Positions 24,074 through 35,588 of a DNA stretch of 64,000 bases are shown in pieces. The stretch's first letter is position 1. The number at the start of each line of letters is the position of its first letter. The notes below the pieces were generated by a model. That model was not told the DNA's origin, did no database searches, and worked only from the letters and a program-made list of their open reading frames with translations. The stretch comes from Scleromitrula shiraiana. Its lineage: Eukaryota; Ascomycota; Leotiomycetes; Helotiales; Sclerotiniaceae. The stretch lies in contig JABELC010000009.1 in the NCBI GenBank assembly GCA_028455995.1, positions 1,054,001-1,118,000 of the forward strand. Reading direction: 5' to 3'. Both the position numbers and the translations under genes were made by a program.

Positions 24074-25987
24074 AATGTATAATGTTATGAGCGTAGTATT
24101 ATAGAGCGCTGTATCGCAGCGATTCAATTGAAGATCCAACGTTGAAACAAATAGTCACACACCATCACATAGCTTTACTATTTGGTGGTCTTATCTGCTA
24201 ACAATGGGCTTCATCATCATAAACAAATCATTTTAGATGATACTAGGATGAGTACAATGCGTCTTATTCCGCATCGTATGGCCAGCTCTCATACCTCTGC
24301 TGGATATGGATAAAGTATCTGGATATATATGTTTCCTCTTCCCTACGTTACCTAATTTATCTTCGTTTTCAAGTCCCTCCCTTTCTCCTTTGGCACTATT
24401 ATTCTATGATATTGGGCGCCGGAGACGTCTGTCAACTTGAAAGTATGGTGATAGATTCTCTCGCTGTTGATAACCTTCATGTTGAAAACAAAGCATGCAT
24501 TGGCCGCTCAGCCGTTTCTCCGCGAGAAAAAGAACGATACCACATTCTGACCTCTAATCTTTAGATTCACAAACTTGAGAGTCTAGTCAATCTAGGGCTA
24601 TGAATTGAGATTGAAGTCATATAGAATGGCGTCAAATGACTTCACTCAACGGATACAGCGAATACATGTGAGCGTTAGGCAAAATCTAAAATACTATGAA
24701 TCGCAGTTCTAAAGATATATTTTGTAATTCCAGGCCTAAGGTAAGCGCTAGTGATTAATTGGACAAAAGAATAAGAGATCTCTAGAAATGGGCAGAATAC
24801 CGTTGCTTGAGCAGCGAATGCAGCTGTCACGTCATTGCGACAAAAAATCAGGGCGATTCCCGTCGCAAATGCAACCACCCTATTGATGACAGCCGTATAA
24901 AAATACTAATGCTTATGTTACCACGAGGACAGCAGATTGCATTTTTCAGACGTATATACAACGCAGTCAACACCTAAGAGAGACCCTGCGGTTGTGGGAC
25001 TACCAATAACTAATGATGGTGTTGGGCAGACCAGTTACCTTTCTTCAAAAATTAGGTGAAAATCACTTTCCCCCCGATATGGAGAGCGATGATATAGTGT
25101 GCATATTTGAAAAAAAAAAGTTGAAGTTGCGTTTGTATTTTCCAGAAAAAGGGTGGGCTGCCTCAAGATAAGTGTGTGGACTTGTCAGTTTGAATTGTCC
25201 GTCTAACTTGTTGGTTAGGCTCGTTGGCTCTACAACCGTTGCCTACTAGATGTGGCGCGATTCCAGTTCTTCTTAATTTAACACGATTATGCTATTCCAC
25301 CGAGCATATTAATGAATCCAGACATATAATTAGATAACGTGGAAGTAAAATTAGCAATTCGGTGACAGGCATTGTGGTGGGATTAGCATTCAAAAGCTAG
25401 AGAGGAATATTGGCTAGTTAACATAACTTTTATGCTGACAATCATACTTACTAATGCTACCCAGATACCTTGAACACTACTTAAAAAACAGGAGAACTTA
25501 TGATGAACAAGGTAATTCCTCTTGAAGTAGTCGTCAAACAGATTTAGCCATGCTCCCGAACCGATTCATAGCTAATTCTCCATATAATTGTCAACTTACC
25601 TAGTTCTAAGACTGAAAGTTATTTGCACAGAGTGGTAATATATAAATGTATAATAGTGTGCAACATCTCATAGAAGTAAACCCGCGTCCATTCACTCACA
25701 TCTTAACTTCCCATCTTCAAAAACTTCGTTCATGCATGGCTTTTTTTGAGCCTTGCCATTGTACTCCGGCATATTCGGCACCCCAATTCGGGTTATATTT
25801 GTCCGAGTTATTCACGTTCTATGGAAGCAAAATGCCCGCCATGTTCAGCGTACTCGGTATCCCTCAGAATCTGTTTGTCAGCAATTCTCTTCGTCCTACT
25901 CTGATATCTATATTCCATTTCATTGTTTTATTCTTTTACATAAATTCAAATAAATACATTCTATCACATCCTATCTCCTAAATAGCA
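24074..25987. other. Intergenic region with a permease relic
   Basis: 1.9 kb without an intact gene. It contains the degenerate permease fragment listed separately. The remainder is mixed AT-rich DNA; short plus-strand frames at 25646-25981 match nothing. Confidence 0.55.
24690..24960 (-). pseudogene. Relic of an amino-acid permease (APC superfamily)
   Basis: A minus-strand frame reads AVINRVVAFATGIALIF, then CRNDVTAAFAAQATVF and CPFLEI. This lines up with the segment of the intact permease at 15.1-17.1 kb that reads SVLINGSLGFGMVLAILF.. NVTDVLASSTGFPFIQVF. Stops and frame changes lie on both sides and no flanking permease exons are found. It is therefore best seen as a single surviving fragment of a lost gene or transferred copy. 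The match is short and made by eye. Confidence 0.45.
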
Positions 25988-26991
25988 ATGGCTACGAACC
26001 TAACTACCACTGAAGCTGAAATACCTTTTGAGGCACCTGGAGCTGGAAACCCATGTAAAACATGGTACAAAATCGTCGGTAGTCTTGAGTCTGGCCCTCC
26101 CCTCATAGCACTTCATGGTGGTTCAGGTGCCGGTCATGACTAACTTCTTTCTCTCACAGACATGAACTCAAAATACGGAATATCCATTATCTTCTGTCAT
26201 CAGAAAGGAAGTGGTCGCTCAACCCATCTCCGTGAGAAAAAAAGACGACACTACATTCTGGACTTTCAATTTATACATGCAAGAACTTGACAACCTAGTG
26301 GATCACCTAAAGCTTCGAGAAACGGGCTTCTACCTCCTTGGTAAAAGCTGGGGTGGCATTTTTGGCTCGGAATATGCAATTCGTCGTCCCCAAGGGTTGA
26401 AAAGATTAGTCAATTGCGGCGGACCCGCGAGTATTCCCCTTCTGGTAAAAGACTTTGAGAAACTCATCGCAGATCTGCCTCCCGACGTCCGTGATACCAT
26501 TGATGGCTGTGATAAACGAGACGACTATATGAGCCATGAATTCGAGCACACTGTGACTATTTCCTATGCTCGACATGTCTGCCGGCTTGATCCATACCCA
26601 TTGGAAGTTGCAGCCACTTTTCAGAACATGAAGGATGATTCGACGGCATATCTGACTTTGTAAGTTTTGAATGATTTTGCTTCCAAATTTATATTTCTTT
26701 CACTTTATATGGCTCTACCTTTCCTTTGCAGACAAGGTCCATCAGAGTTCGTAGTTGCTGGCTCATTCAAGGTTTGAGAAGGTTGGCCAGAGGGTCATGA
26801 AATCGAGGTGCCAACGCTACTAATTAATGGTCGATACGATGAGGCGACAGATCTTTGTATGGAGCCGTGGTTTAGAACAATACCTAAAGTTAGATGGGTG
26901 ACGCTTGAGAACTCAAGTCATACGGGTGGTTCATTGGGAGGATCGGGGTCGCTTCATGCAAGTTTGTGGTGAATTTCTTTTGAGTGATTAG
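25988..26991 (+). pseudogene. Proline iminopeptidase (S33 alpha/beta hydrolase) pseudogene
   Basis: Related to enzymes that release N-terminal proline from peptides. The frame starts MATNLTTTEAEIPFEAPG and keeps LIALHGGSGAGHD, the nucleophile elbow GKSWGG, the Asp region INGRYDEAT and the His region ENSSH. Lesions: a TAA at 26141-26143 within a GHDYLL-like motif; an extra A in a run of seven near 26230; a TGA near 26776 where the family has Trp; and a frame shift near 26920, after which an EDRGRFMQVCGEFL segment runs to the TAG at 26989-26991. One normal intron (about 26662-26731) remains. The sequence after the first stop resembles a splice acceptor (CTAAC, pyrimidines, CAG), but splicing there would not cure the other lesions. 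Confidence 0.8.
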
Positions 26992-27354
26992 TTGTGGAAA
27001 TGTTAGGTTGTATTATTGCTTACATTCTTGGAATGATTAAGATAAAGTTTATGAGAGAAACCTGGAACATGAAGGTTGACTACGGAATCTTCACTGCAGC
27101 TAGTTAAGATATATTCTTTTCACGTCGCTGTCGTCCGAAATGTAAGAAAACGTATGGACTGCGTCGAGGATGTAAGAAGATAAAATGGAAACGCACTACA
27201 TTTTAAATGGATTAATCAATTAGCCTTCCCATTTTCCCCACCCATTATTACTTCATTCGAGTCGATTCGGATACCTAATATACGTTAAGCTACAACTCTC
27301 ATTACCTCGCCTATGAAATTCTCTTTTCTTCGCCCCACTTCGTATCATTTCGCT
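26992..27354. other. Short intergenic interval
   Basis: 363 bp between the pseudogene and the 3' end of the minus-strand helicase gene; no feature seen. Confidence 0.6.
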
Positions 27355-30300
27355 TCACCCTTCCATTCTCTGTGCCCTCGTAACCCCCTCAACAGCCGAA
27401 TGGTTTCTCCCTCCGATTCCTGCTCCACACTCCGGACATCTCGCCTCTTCCATCGGCATTCCACATCCACCTATTGCGAACTTTGGGTTGTATATCTCAT
27501 TAGTATTGGCTACTCAATAATTTCTCTTATTTTCCACACCAGAAGAAAAAAAGAAGGATCGAAGGATTGAATTAAGCATAACATACCGGATGTCCATTGA
27601 CACAATCATACCAGTGACCACTATGCGTAGCAATACCCCCTCTCCCACTCACCATTGCCTTCTTAATACTTTCAAGCTCCTCCTTCGTAACTGGCTCGTA
27701 CCACGATCTTTTTAACAATTTGATGTAATTCGTAACAGCATCCAATAGTATATCTGCGTTTTGGAACTTCTGAGACACAGTGCAGAGGCCTTGAGAACGA
27801 GACAATAAATCTCGCGCTGTTTCCACGTAGGTTTGAGATAGCGATTGATCGGTTTTGTTGGATATGCTGGCCGCAGGGGTGGGTGTAGGGGTAGTTAGTG
27901 CTTCCAAATTTTGGAAATGGCGATTATGAAGAAGTGCCATAGATGCATATGAAAGTGTAGCTTCCACGTAGAGCTTAGGTAGATTCTCTTTAAGACATGA
28001 GATTGTGTGGTCAAGACAGGATTGAAAAAACAAGGGGATGAGTCGGGACGGAGAGGAGAAAGGGAGTTGAATAGTTGTAGATTCGGGATTGGACTGAGGT
28101 TCAGATCTAGATTTAGTCTTGTTCTTTGGCAAGGCCATCCATAGAGGTATTTGGTCGGAAAGAATTATGCTTCTGCAAGTAAGTGAAGTAGGTTTTACGT
28201 TAGCAATCAGGTGATTGAATAGAGCTCATAGTTATGTTGCGAGCAGAACATTTCTTTCCTGGAACCGTATGAAATCATGCAATACTTACCGAATCTTGAG
28301 TTCCAAGCCTTGACCTCCAAGAATAATGCGACGATCTCGAGGAGAATTTGTAGACGAAATACTAGCAGTCCCTAGAGACAAGTTTCTCATGGTTTCCGAG
28401 ATTGAAAGGTCGGTGTTTCTGATAGCATTTATCGTAGCATCGTGTAGTTTGGTCGCTGGTTCATGTTTTTCTCCTACTTTTCTACAAAAATTATCTACGG
28501 CTGTTTGTAATTTCTTACACATGCTATGATCTTCTTTGAGTCTCTTTCTTGTGATAGCTTGGATGGTGAAAGATTGTTCGCGACTCAATGAGACTATCAG
28601 GTCTGACCTACGACCTTCGAGGTATGTTTCCAATTTGGTAATCTCATGCTCGAGTTCTTGTAGACCTGTTTGTCCACTTACAATGAAACGCTTCGTCATC
28701 GTGGATATTACCGAGAGGTTAACGATCCGATTGTACCGTGGTGTTGCAAATTGTCGAAGCGGACATTGACAATCTGGGCATCGTGGATTGTCTGGTTTTG
28801 ACATTGCAGACATATCTTTGACAGATGTAAAATCACCATGAATATCCTGATTGTAAAAATTATGCATTTCGAGCATCCCGTCAAGAGTCTCGGCTGTGAA
28901 AAAATGCGTGCAGCCAAGTACAATGATTGGGCTGATGTCAAGATCGACCTCGTCGTATGATTTCATCTCGAGTATGTCGACTCGTGCTGATTTTTTGTTG
29001 GAATCTGAACAAATTTGGCAATAGTCTTGCGGACATGGTTCACCACAGATACTGGGACATTGATGTCCACAAAACAGTTGCAACGAGCATCTCTTATTGC
29101 ATGGTAATCTGTCACAAGCCGCAGCGCACCTAAAAGTTTATACAGTTAGTCTTATTCATTTTCGAGTAATGTTTACAGTCCATTCGCGAAACTGTGGACA
29201 ACTGATGGTTACTAACGGCATATTACATCTCCCTTGATGCTCACAGAACCATGTGCATCGTTCGACACAGGGCGCACAAGCTTCGTGACATTTCAGCGTA
29301 CATTTTGAATGAGAACATTGAACCTGTTTGTTTGATTATTAGCAGCAGGTTGTAAGATTTGAGTCGGTCGTGCAAAGATGTACATACCTCGCAAGGTGAG
29401 ACACACAGACCACAACCAAACCCATCATGGCAAGGTTGTTTGCAAATATGATTGCAGGTCCCAAATGGCCGATTGCATGCTTTCTTACACGGTGGATGCT
29501 TAATAGTAGCAGTCCCTCTGTTTTCAAATCCTCCCTCTCGATTATTACATCGGCCACACGTAGAAGCGCAAGCATGACCGCATGGTAAAAGGGCCCCACA
29601 AGTAGTAGGACAGGAGAATCTTTCCAATGTTACATCTTTCGAGCAGGGAACATTGACGATATGCCCACAACCTGGAACTCGTTTTTCAACTGCTACCGCA
29701 CATGTAATTGTGGCAAGATCCCGAATTTGGTAACAAGGAACTCGATCTTTCGAGTGACCGCATGGAAGTTGTATATTATCCAACGATATGAGACAACGCC
29801 CGCAGTCCTCTCCACATGTGGCTTTCTGACACGAGTGACCACAAGGCTTGTGAAGACGTTCGCACTTTTGTGGACACTTGAAAATACGATGCATGCTTTC
29901 AGAATGACAGCGAGCCATACATCTGTGTCCACAATCTGGTAATCGTCTTTCGCAAGGAAGTTGACATCCTCCTTCAGGGCTAAGTCGGGCAAAATCCTCA
30001 GGTACGAAAGCTTGAATGTCTGTATCGCGATGTCGTGGGCAACAGAGACCGAATGAATTTCCTACGCAACTTTGTTCCTCTAGTATATCAAGAACTTCAT
30101 TCCACATCGGGACACTAGTATAGGTTTTCCTATTTCCGATCAAATATAGGCCATGCTGAGCTCGACTTAGCAGAACGTTTATTCTGTTCGTAGTTCTGAG
30201 GAATCCAACTTTCTTCTCTTTATTGCTTCGAACGAGAGATACAATAATGACCTTAGCCTCTTCTCCTTGGAAATTATCAACTGTAGCAATTCTATATTGA

Positions 30301-33300
30301 TCAGCTTCTTTGCACGAAGATTAATAAATGAGGGGGGTGAAAATACCGAAGCAAATCGCTTAGCTTTTTCTTTTCAAGAGTTGCCCTCCTGTCGGAACCT
30401 TGGCTATGGTCCGATTCATGATCTAAATCAGAAAGCAAGAAACCGTCCTTTAGAAGTTTGTCCTCATCTCGATCTGAGAGAACTATTTCAAAATCATTTC
30501 GCATATATTGACGCAATTTCTGTAACTGCCCACTGTATGGAGTTAAGACAGCAATGTCGTTGCTGCTATACTCTCCCTGTCGAACAATATGTCTGACGAG
30601 AGCGGCGGTCATTTCAACTTCCCATTGATTGCTATGAGATAGCTTGTTATATCCTTAGTCATTTGCACCGTCTTGAAAGTTCTCATGATCGAGCCAAAAG
30701 ATCTGTGGGAGGACTGCTATCAATACCAGTGCTGATCAATTCAAGATCGAGAAGTGAAATTTAGGTAGGAGATCTGAGTAAAACAAACTGAGAATATAAA
30801 ATTGTACGAGTTACTCACATTCTGTCGCATACCCACAACATCGGGTAAATTTTTTGTGGCGTCGTGGTCAACCAAGTTGGGGTATATGCGCTTAATTAAC
30901 TTAGATATGCCAGGACGCATACGACGTTGAATGTTGAGCTGCGCGACTGGTAACCGGTATCTGCCTTTTTGACCTACAGAGAGTCGCTCGAATTGGCTAC
31001 GATCGAGCTGATATGGTAAGCCCTGAGAACTTTCGAGAGATAACTCTTTAAAATTGTTGATGGTAGGCCTAAGCTGTTCATGGTCGCCGATTGAGATAAT
31101 ATGTTCGACATTTGCTGTTAAGCCCATTTGTCAGTGAAAGCGATAAACTTTATGTATCGGATCAGCCTACGTAGCAACGTTGATAACATATGTGCTTCAA
31201 GTACTTCTCCTGCTTCTTCGCATATTATCACTTTGGCATTAGCATGCTGCAAGGTAGAGACTTTTCTGGCTAGGCCAGTGGTTGTAACGCCAATGATTTG
31301 AGCATTCCGAAGGACTCGTCTATCGACATCGTCGTAAATGTTCTGGTTGGCTTGTTGAAAAACTTCGGATTCTTTCATGGCTTCGTGCAAATCATCGACC
31401 GCAGTTGCTCGTACAGCATCGTTCCAGTGATCGCCTAGTCGAACTCTATCAATGGTAGAAAGAACATTCACACTCGTGTTTGCCAGGTTTAACAATTGAT
31501 TAATTGTGAGTGCTTCTTGATAGTTTATACTCTGCGGTGGTATCCCCTTTAACCACAAGTCAAAAGGCTTATGTTTTCCGACCTAGGAGCTTTTAGTTGG
31601 TGTACGACAAGGATGACTAGAACTTATAAATCACTTATAGAGTAAGAACTTACCATCTCAAATCCTTCTTCATCAATACGATCAAACTGCTTGTATATAG
31701 TTGGGTGATTTCTATAAATATATGCCTTTATCGACTTCCAATCTGGACGCCCTTTTGTATTCCTTAGGTTCCGTAGATGGGAATTGATAATTTTCTCTCG
31801 GACTTCTAACGCCCGAATATTAACTCCAGATAGATAATTCTCGAAATTAGTTCTGGTCTCGCCCCTGGAGATGATGCGAAGGTTCTTCCCCTCTAGAGCA
31901 TCAGATTTGCTCTGTCCACCTATACGGATGATTCTTTCGATACCAGACTTTAGCAAATGTTCTAAGAACTGATCAAGTGCATGGTTCGTATAGCAACTTT
32001 CCACGATGGATCTGTTAGCTTCTGCAGGTTTCCAATGAGGGTTAAGCAGAAATAGAAAGTGCACAAATAATCAGTCATATATGTGAAGGAAACCAACTTA
32101 CATAATAACTATAGGGCCAAGACTCGCAGCCCTGGAATTCAAAAGAACTCTGACTAATTTAACACCAAGAAACGATTTTCCGGTTCCTGGAGGGCCTTGT
32201 ATTTGACAAAACTCGCGAGTTAATGCGGCAAGTAAAGCCATACATTGCCCTCGGTCGAGATCTGTACGTGATTCGAGTCTATCGACAAGATTCTCATCAT
32301 TCGCCGAGCACTTTGAAGGTCGGATCAGAAAGTCTTCTTGTAACGAATCCTTCAATATAGTTTTCAAAGAGAACGTGAAACCAGCTCTGCGAGCGTATAG
32401 TGGTGGGGGAACATCGAGTATAGCACTCGATGACGAGTTGCTGACGCGATCCGGTATAATCCACTGGCGAAATGGGAGACGGCTCAATTTCTGCATTCTC
32501 TGAAGATTCTCGAGGATTGGCGTCACGGTGGCCAAGATGACTCCTGGTAGTTCGATTAATACTGATTGGGTCTTTCCAGAACTCAAACGCATTAGGTTGT
32601 CTAGATCTTCCGGTCTGGTTGTCGCAAGCTTAGCGATGATATTTGCTTGACGATCGTGAGAGACTAAATCATATTCAGCACCAAAATCTGTGCGCTTGTC
32701 TGTGACGATTAAGAACAATGGGGTGCATCTTGTATCGTCGAACGAGAGTAAGCATAGTAAAACGCCTTCGTCGAGCCGCTTGGATTCTTCCCACCACTTG
32801 CATCTTTCTTTCTTAGATTTTCCATTCAGAGGTTTTGGTTGATTGAAGGTTATTTGAGCTTCCAGACCTCTTTGTCGTTTAAATGAGAGGTGAGTGACTT
32901 GAGCATTGGTGTAGGAGTTGGTTCGCACGTCGCCCAGAACGTGCTTAGGACGGTTTAGATGGGATGGATCTTTTTCAACTGAAAGCATCAGACCACCCAG
33001 AGCTGCCTTCAACTCCCCAAATACGTCATGTCTTAACAACCGGAAGTGGGTATCTATCAGCCTTGCAGCTTGGTCTGTTATATAGTGCGGTTGATCAAAG
33101 TCCGTTGAAGGAAGGAATTCAACATGGTTGCTGCGAATTTCTTCTTCAGTAGGTACGATTTCAATATCAGCAATATCCAATTTGTCGTTGTTATGCTTGT
33201 TCTGCGGCATGTTAATCTCGCGAGGGTAAGTAGACATGACCACTCTGGTTGAGACCCCATTCTCCGGTATGTCTTGCTCTGGTGCCAACAGTCCCTTTGC

Positions 33301-34254
33301 TCTAGCAATCATAGCACGTATTTCATCGACTCGAGTGTTTACGACAGTAGAAGCTATTGATCCCGAATCTATGTCGATGGCTTCAATTGTATTCTTGATC
33401 GAGCTCACAACATCGGGTAAATCATCATTAAAAAGTGCGCGTCGCTCTCGTATTAGAAGCTCACGAAGGCAAGTTGCCATAGTAATCAGAGTTCTCTCGA
33501 GATTCTGCGCCGGAGCCGACATGTTGAAGTCATGCACTTTGAGTAAATTTGAGAGAAAAGCTTGAAAAAATGGCATTGCTCGAGTTCCGTTACTACCACT
33601 CACGAGGTTGTAAATATTTCCAACGAAGGAATCGACCGACAAACAATCCAAAAGTGCCTGGTGTGTGATGACCTCCAAAAATGACGTAGCAAGCTTAATG
33701 TAGATATGTTCCCCAACAACATATGTTTGCATGTGCAGGAGATTCAAAATGTGTTGGCGCCCAGACAGAGTTTCATCATCAAGATCTCTCGGAAGCATCT
33801 GCTTCCACTCCCGATCATCATCATTCAAAATGTTTAGGGCATCGTTCCACAATAGTTCCATTGTGCGAAAATCATTTGTGACAGGCTCGCGTTTGATGAG
33901 ACGTTTCCAAGTATTGTAATTGCTTCTGGCTTCTTCTTGAAGAGGTGTCTCTGCTGGTCTTTCGCGTATTTGTCGTGGCGAGAATTCGTCGTTGGAAGGT
34001 TGAAAGCCGTGTGTGTGTTGTGATGATGATCGGTCTCTAGAAGATCTCGGATCACCATGCGAGAATCGGCATTGCCTACCGCGACGACATGTTCCAGTTC
34101 TTTGAAATTCCCGACATATATTATCACCGTCATGTCTTCCTTTTCTCCCGTTTCTCCCGCCACGTCCTCTTCCACGTCCCCTGTCAGTAGCCCTCCAACT
34201 ACCAGCTCCTCTATCATGATCTCTCCATCCGCCAGTGCCAGAGTCTGAAGCCAT
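27355..34254 (-). CDS. ZNFX1/Hrr1-like SF1 RNA helicase with CCCH, NFX1 and RZ zinc fingers; one in-frame stop
   Basis: UPF1-like superfamily 1 helicase of the NFX1-finger group; S. pombe Hrr1 (RNA-directed RNA polymerase complex) and animal ZNFX1 are relatives acting in small-RNA silencing and antiviral sensing. Minus-strand exons: 34254-32102, 31996-31654, 31582-31171, 31114-30819, 30702-30347, 30291-29388, 29323-29217, 29129-28290, 28172-27587, 27480-27355; about 2040 codons, all in phase. Order: Arg/Gly-rich N-terminus, CCCH finger (C47, C56, C62, H66), Walker A GPPGTGKS (about 687-694), CYTNHALDQF, motif II ICEEAGE (about 954), GDHEQLRP, TPYSGQLQKLR, VDNFQGEEA, NVLLSRAQ, repeated NFX1 fingers, a predicted helical region, and a C-terminal RZ finger (HWYDCVNGHP..CGMPM..CPEC). 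A TAA at 30655-30657 (about codon 1084) interrupts the core between DHENFQDGAND and GYNKLSHSNQW. A 51-nt in-phase intron could skip it but would delete conserved residues and uses a poor donor. Confidence 0.85.
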
Positions 34255-35588
34255 GGCAATAGCTCGATAATGCCGGTGGTGAAAAACTTCAACAATTCAC
34301 AACGAATCTCACAATAAATAATAGAGTGAAGAATGACACCAGAATAAGACTTCGATGCAAGTTAAGATGACGGTATAATCAAAATTCTTTATAATTCCAG
34401 TATATCTCAGACTCTATCTATCTTTTTGTATTCAAATGACACAGTAGAACTTTCGCTATAAAGCCTTATTTGATCTGTTTGCCACCCAGCCTTGGAAAGG
34501 CAGACTTGATGAAAAATAGCGCAAACACGCATAATTTACAGAAATCATTTCATCTGAAACTTCATGTATCAAAATTTATTTTGATTATTTCTTCTTTGTT
34601 GGCATGTTACACACGAATATACATAGGGTATGCTGCTTGCTTCTTCCTTGGTAAACGACACAAGACCTGTAAAAAGGCTACATGCATATTATGATGGCAA
34701 GGAAGTCCAAGAAACAATTCAGACGGTATTCCAACCAACTCCGTAATGAATAATCTAAACTATTAGATTCATACCTAGATTTATGTTCATTTGACAATAG
34801 AACTCTTGGCTAGGTAGACACACATCAGAAATTCGTACAACTCAGCACAACGGAGGGTGAGATGAAATCTCCGACTGATCATCATTTTTGATAAACGATA
34901 ATAGATATATACTTATATCATTCAAGAGAGACAAATCAACAATTTGTCGACTATGCGTCTAATTATTGTAGTGTGTGTATGTAAAGAATTTTATATAATA
35001 TTGAGCGAGCTATAACAGTACTCAATCAAAACATCGCCTAGATTGACAAATTAAGAGTTGGAGCAAACCCCCAAATACTTAATCTAACGTTGATAATAGG
35101 CAGACTTTCGGGCATAATTGACACCATTGTTGTGCGTACCAGATATTTCCCATACATCACTTTGATGCCGGGGATGTGGGAATTAAAGATAGTGCGCATC
35201 TGTTACGTTCAGGGATATGATCCTAGCCCTAAGGCCTCTATCAAGAAGTATCGCGAAGGTCACCGCCCCCACCTTCCGCATACAATAAACATTTAATGAT
35301 TTACACGAATAATCCAATCAGAAAGGAACAAATGCGAGCAGAGGCTGAGTGCTGTGCGTAGCATGATCTAATTTAACAATTAAGCCTTGTTTACCCCCGG
35401 AATATAAATAGACACTAATGGTTTTTGCCCCTTATTAAATCGGCCATGGGGAAATAAAGTTCCCCATAAAAAGCCATCGAGATTCCCCAAGGCCATTGCT
35501 CCAGCCTCAACACTTGGCGGCTGATTGAACAAGAAGAATACATGTATCTCAAGACTCAATGAAACACGGATAAGATAGATAAAACACT
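34255..35588. promoter_or_regulatory. Divergent promoter region between helicase and HET genes
   Basis: 1.3 kb head-to-head interval. A TATAAATA box lies at about 35403-35410, some 180 bp upstream of the HET ATG. A perfect hairpin follows at 35446-35467 (8-bp stem ATGGGGAA/TTCCCCAT, 6-nt loop). No conserved frame; 35090-35296 is not recognisable. Confidence 0.45.
35446..35467 (+). promoter_or_regulatory. Perfect hairpin in HET upstream region
   Basis: Stem ATGGGGAA, loop ATAAAG, stem TTCCCCAT. It lies about 35 bp after a TATA-like sequence and 120 bp before the HET start, so it would fall in the 5' leader if that TATA box is used. Its function is unknown. Confidence 0.4.

Noticed and set aside
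26141..26175. Possible splice acceptor (CTAAC, pyrimidine tract, CAG) that would remove the first stop of the iminopeptidase
   Set aside because: A usable donor would give an intron of only about 33-43 nt, conserved GHDYLLSLTD-like residues would be lost, and the later lesions would remain.
28286..29083. Separate small genes at 27572-28138 and 28286-29083 on the minus strand
   Set aside because: Both are exons of the single helicase gene; phase-consistent introns link them and the RZ finger is split between the last two exons.
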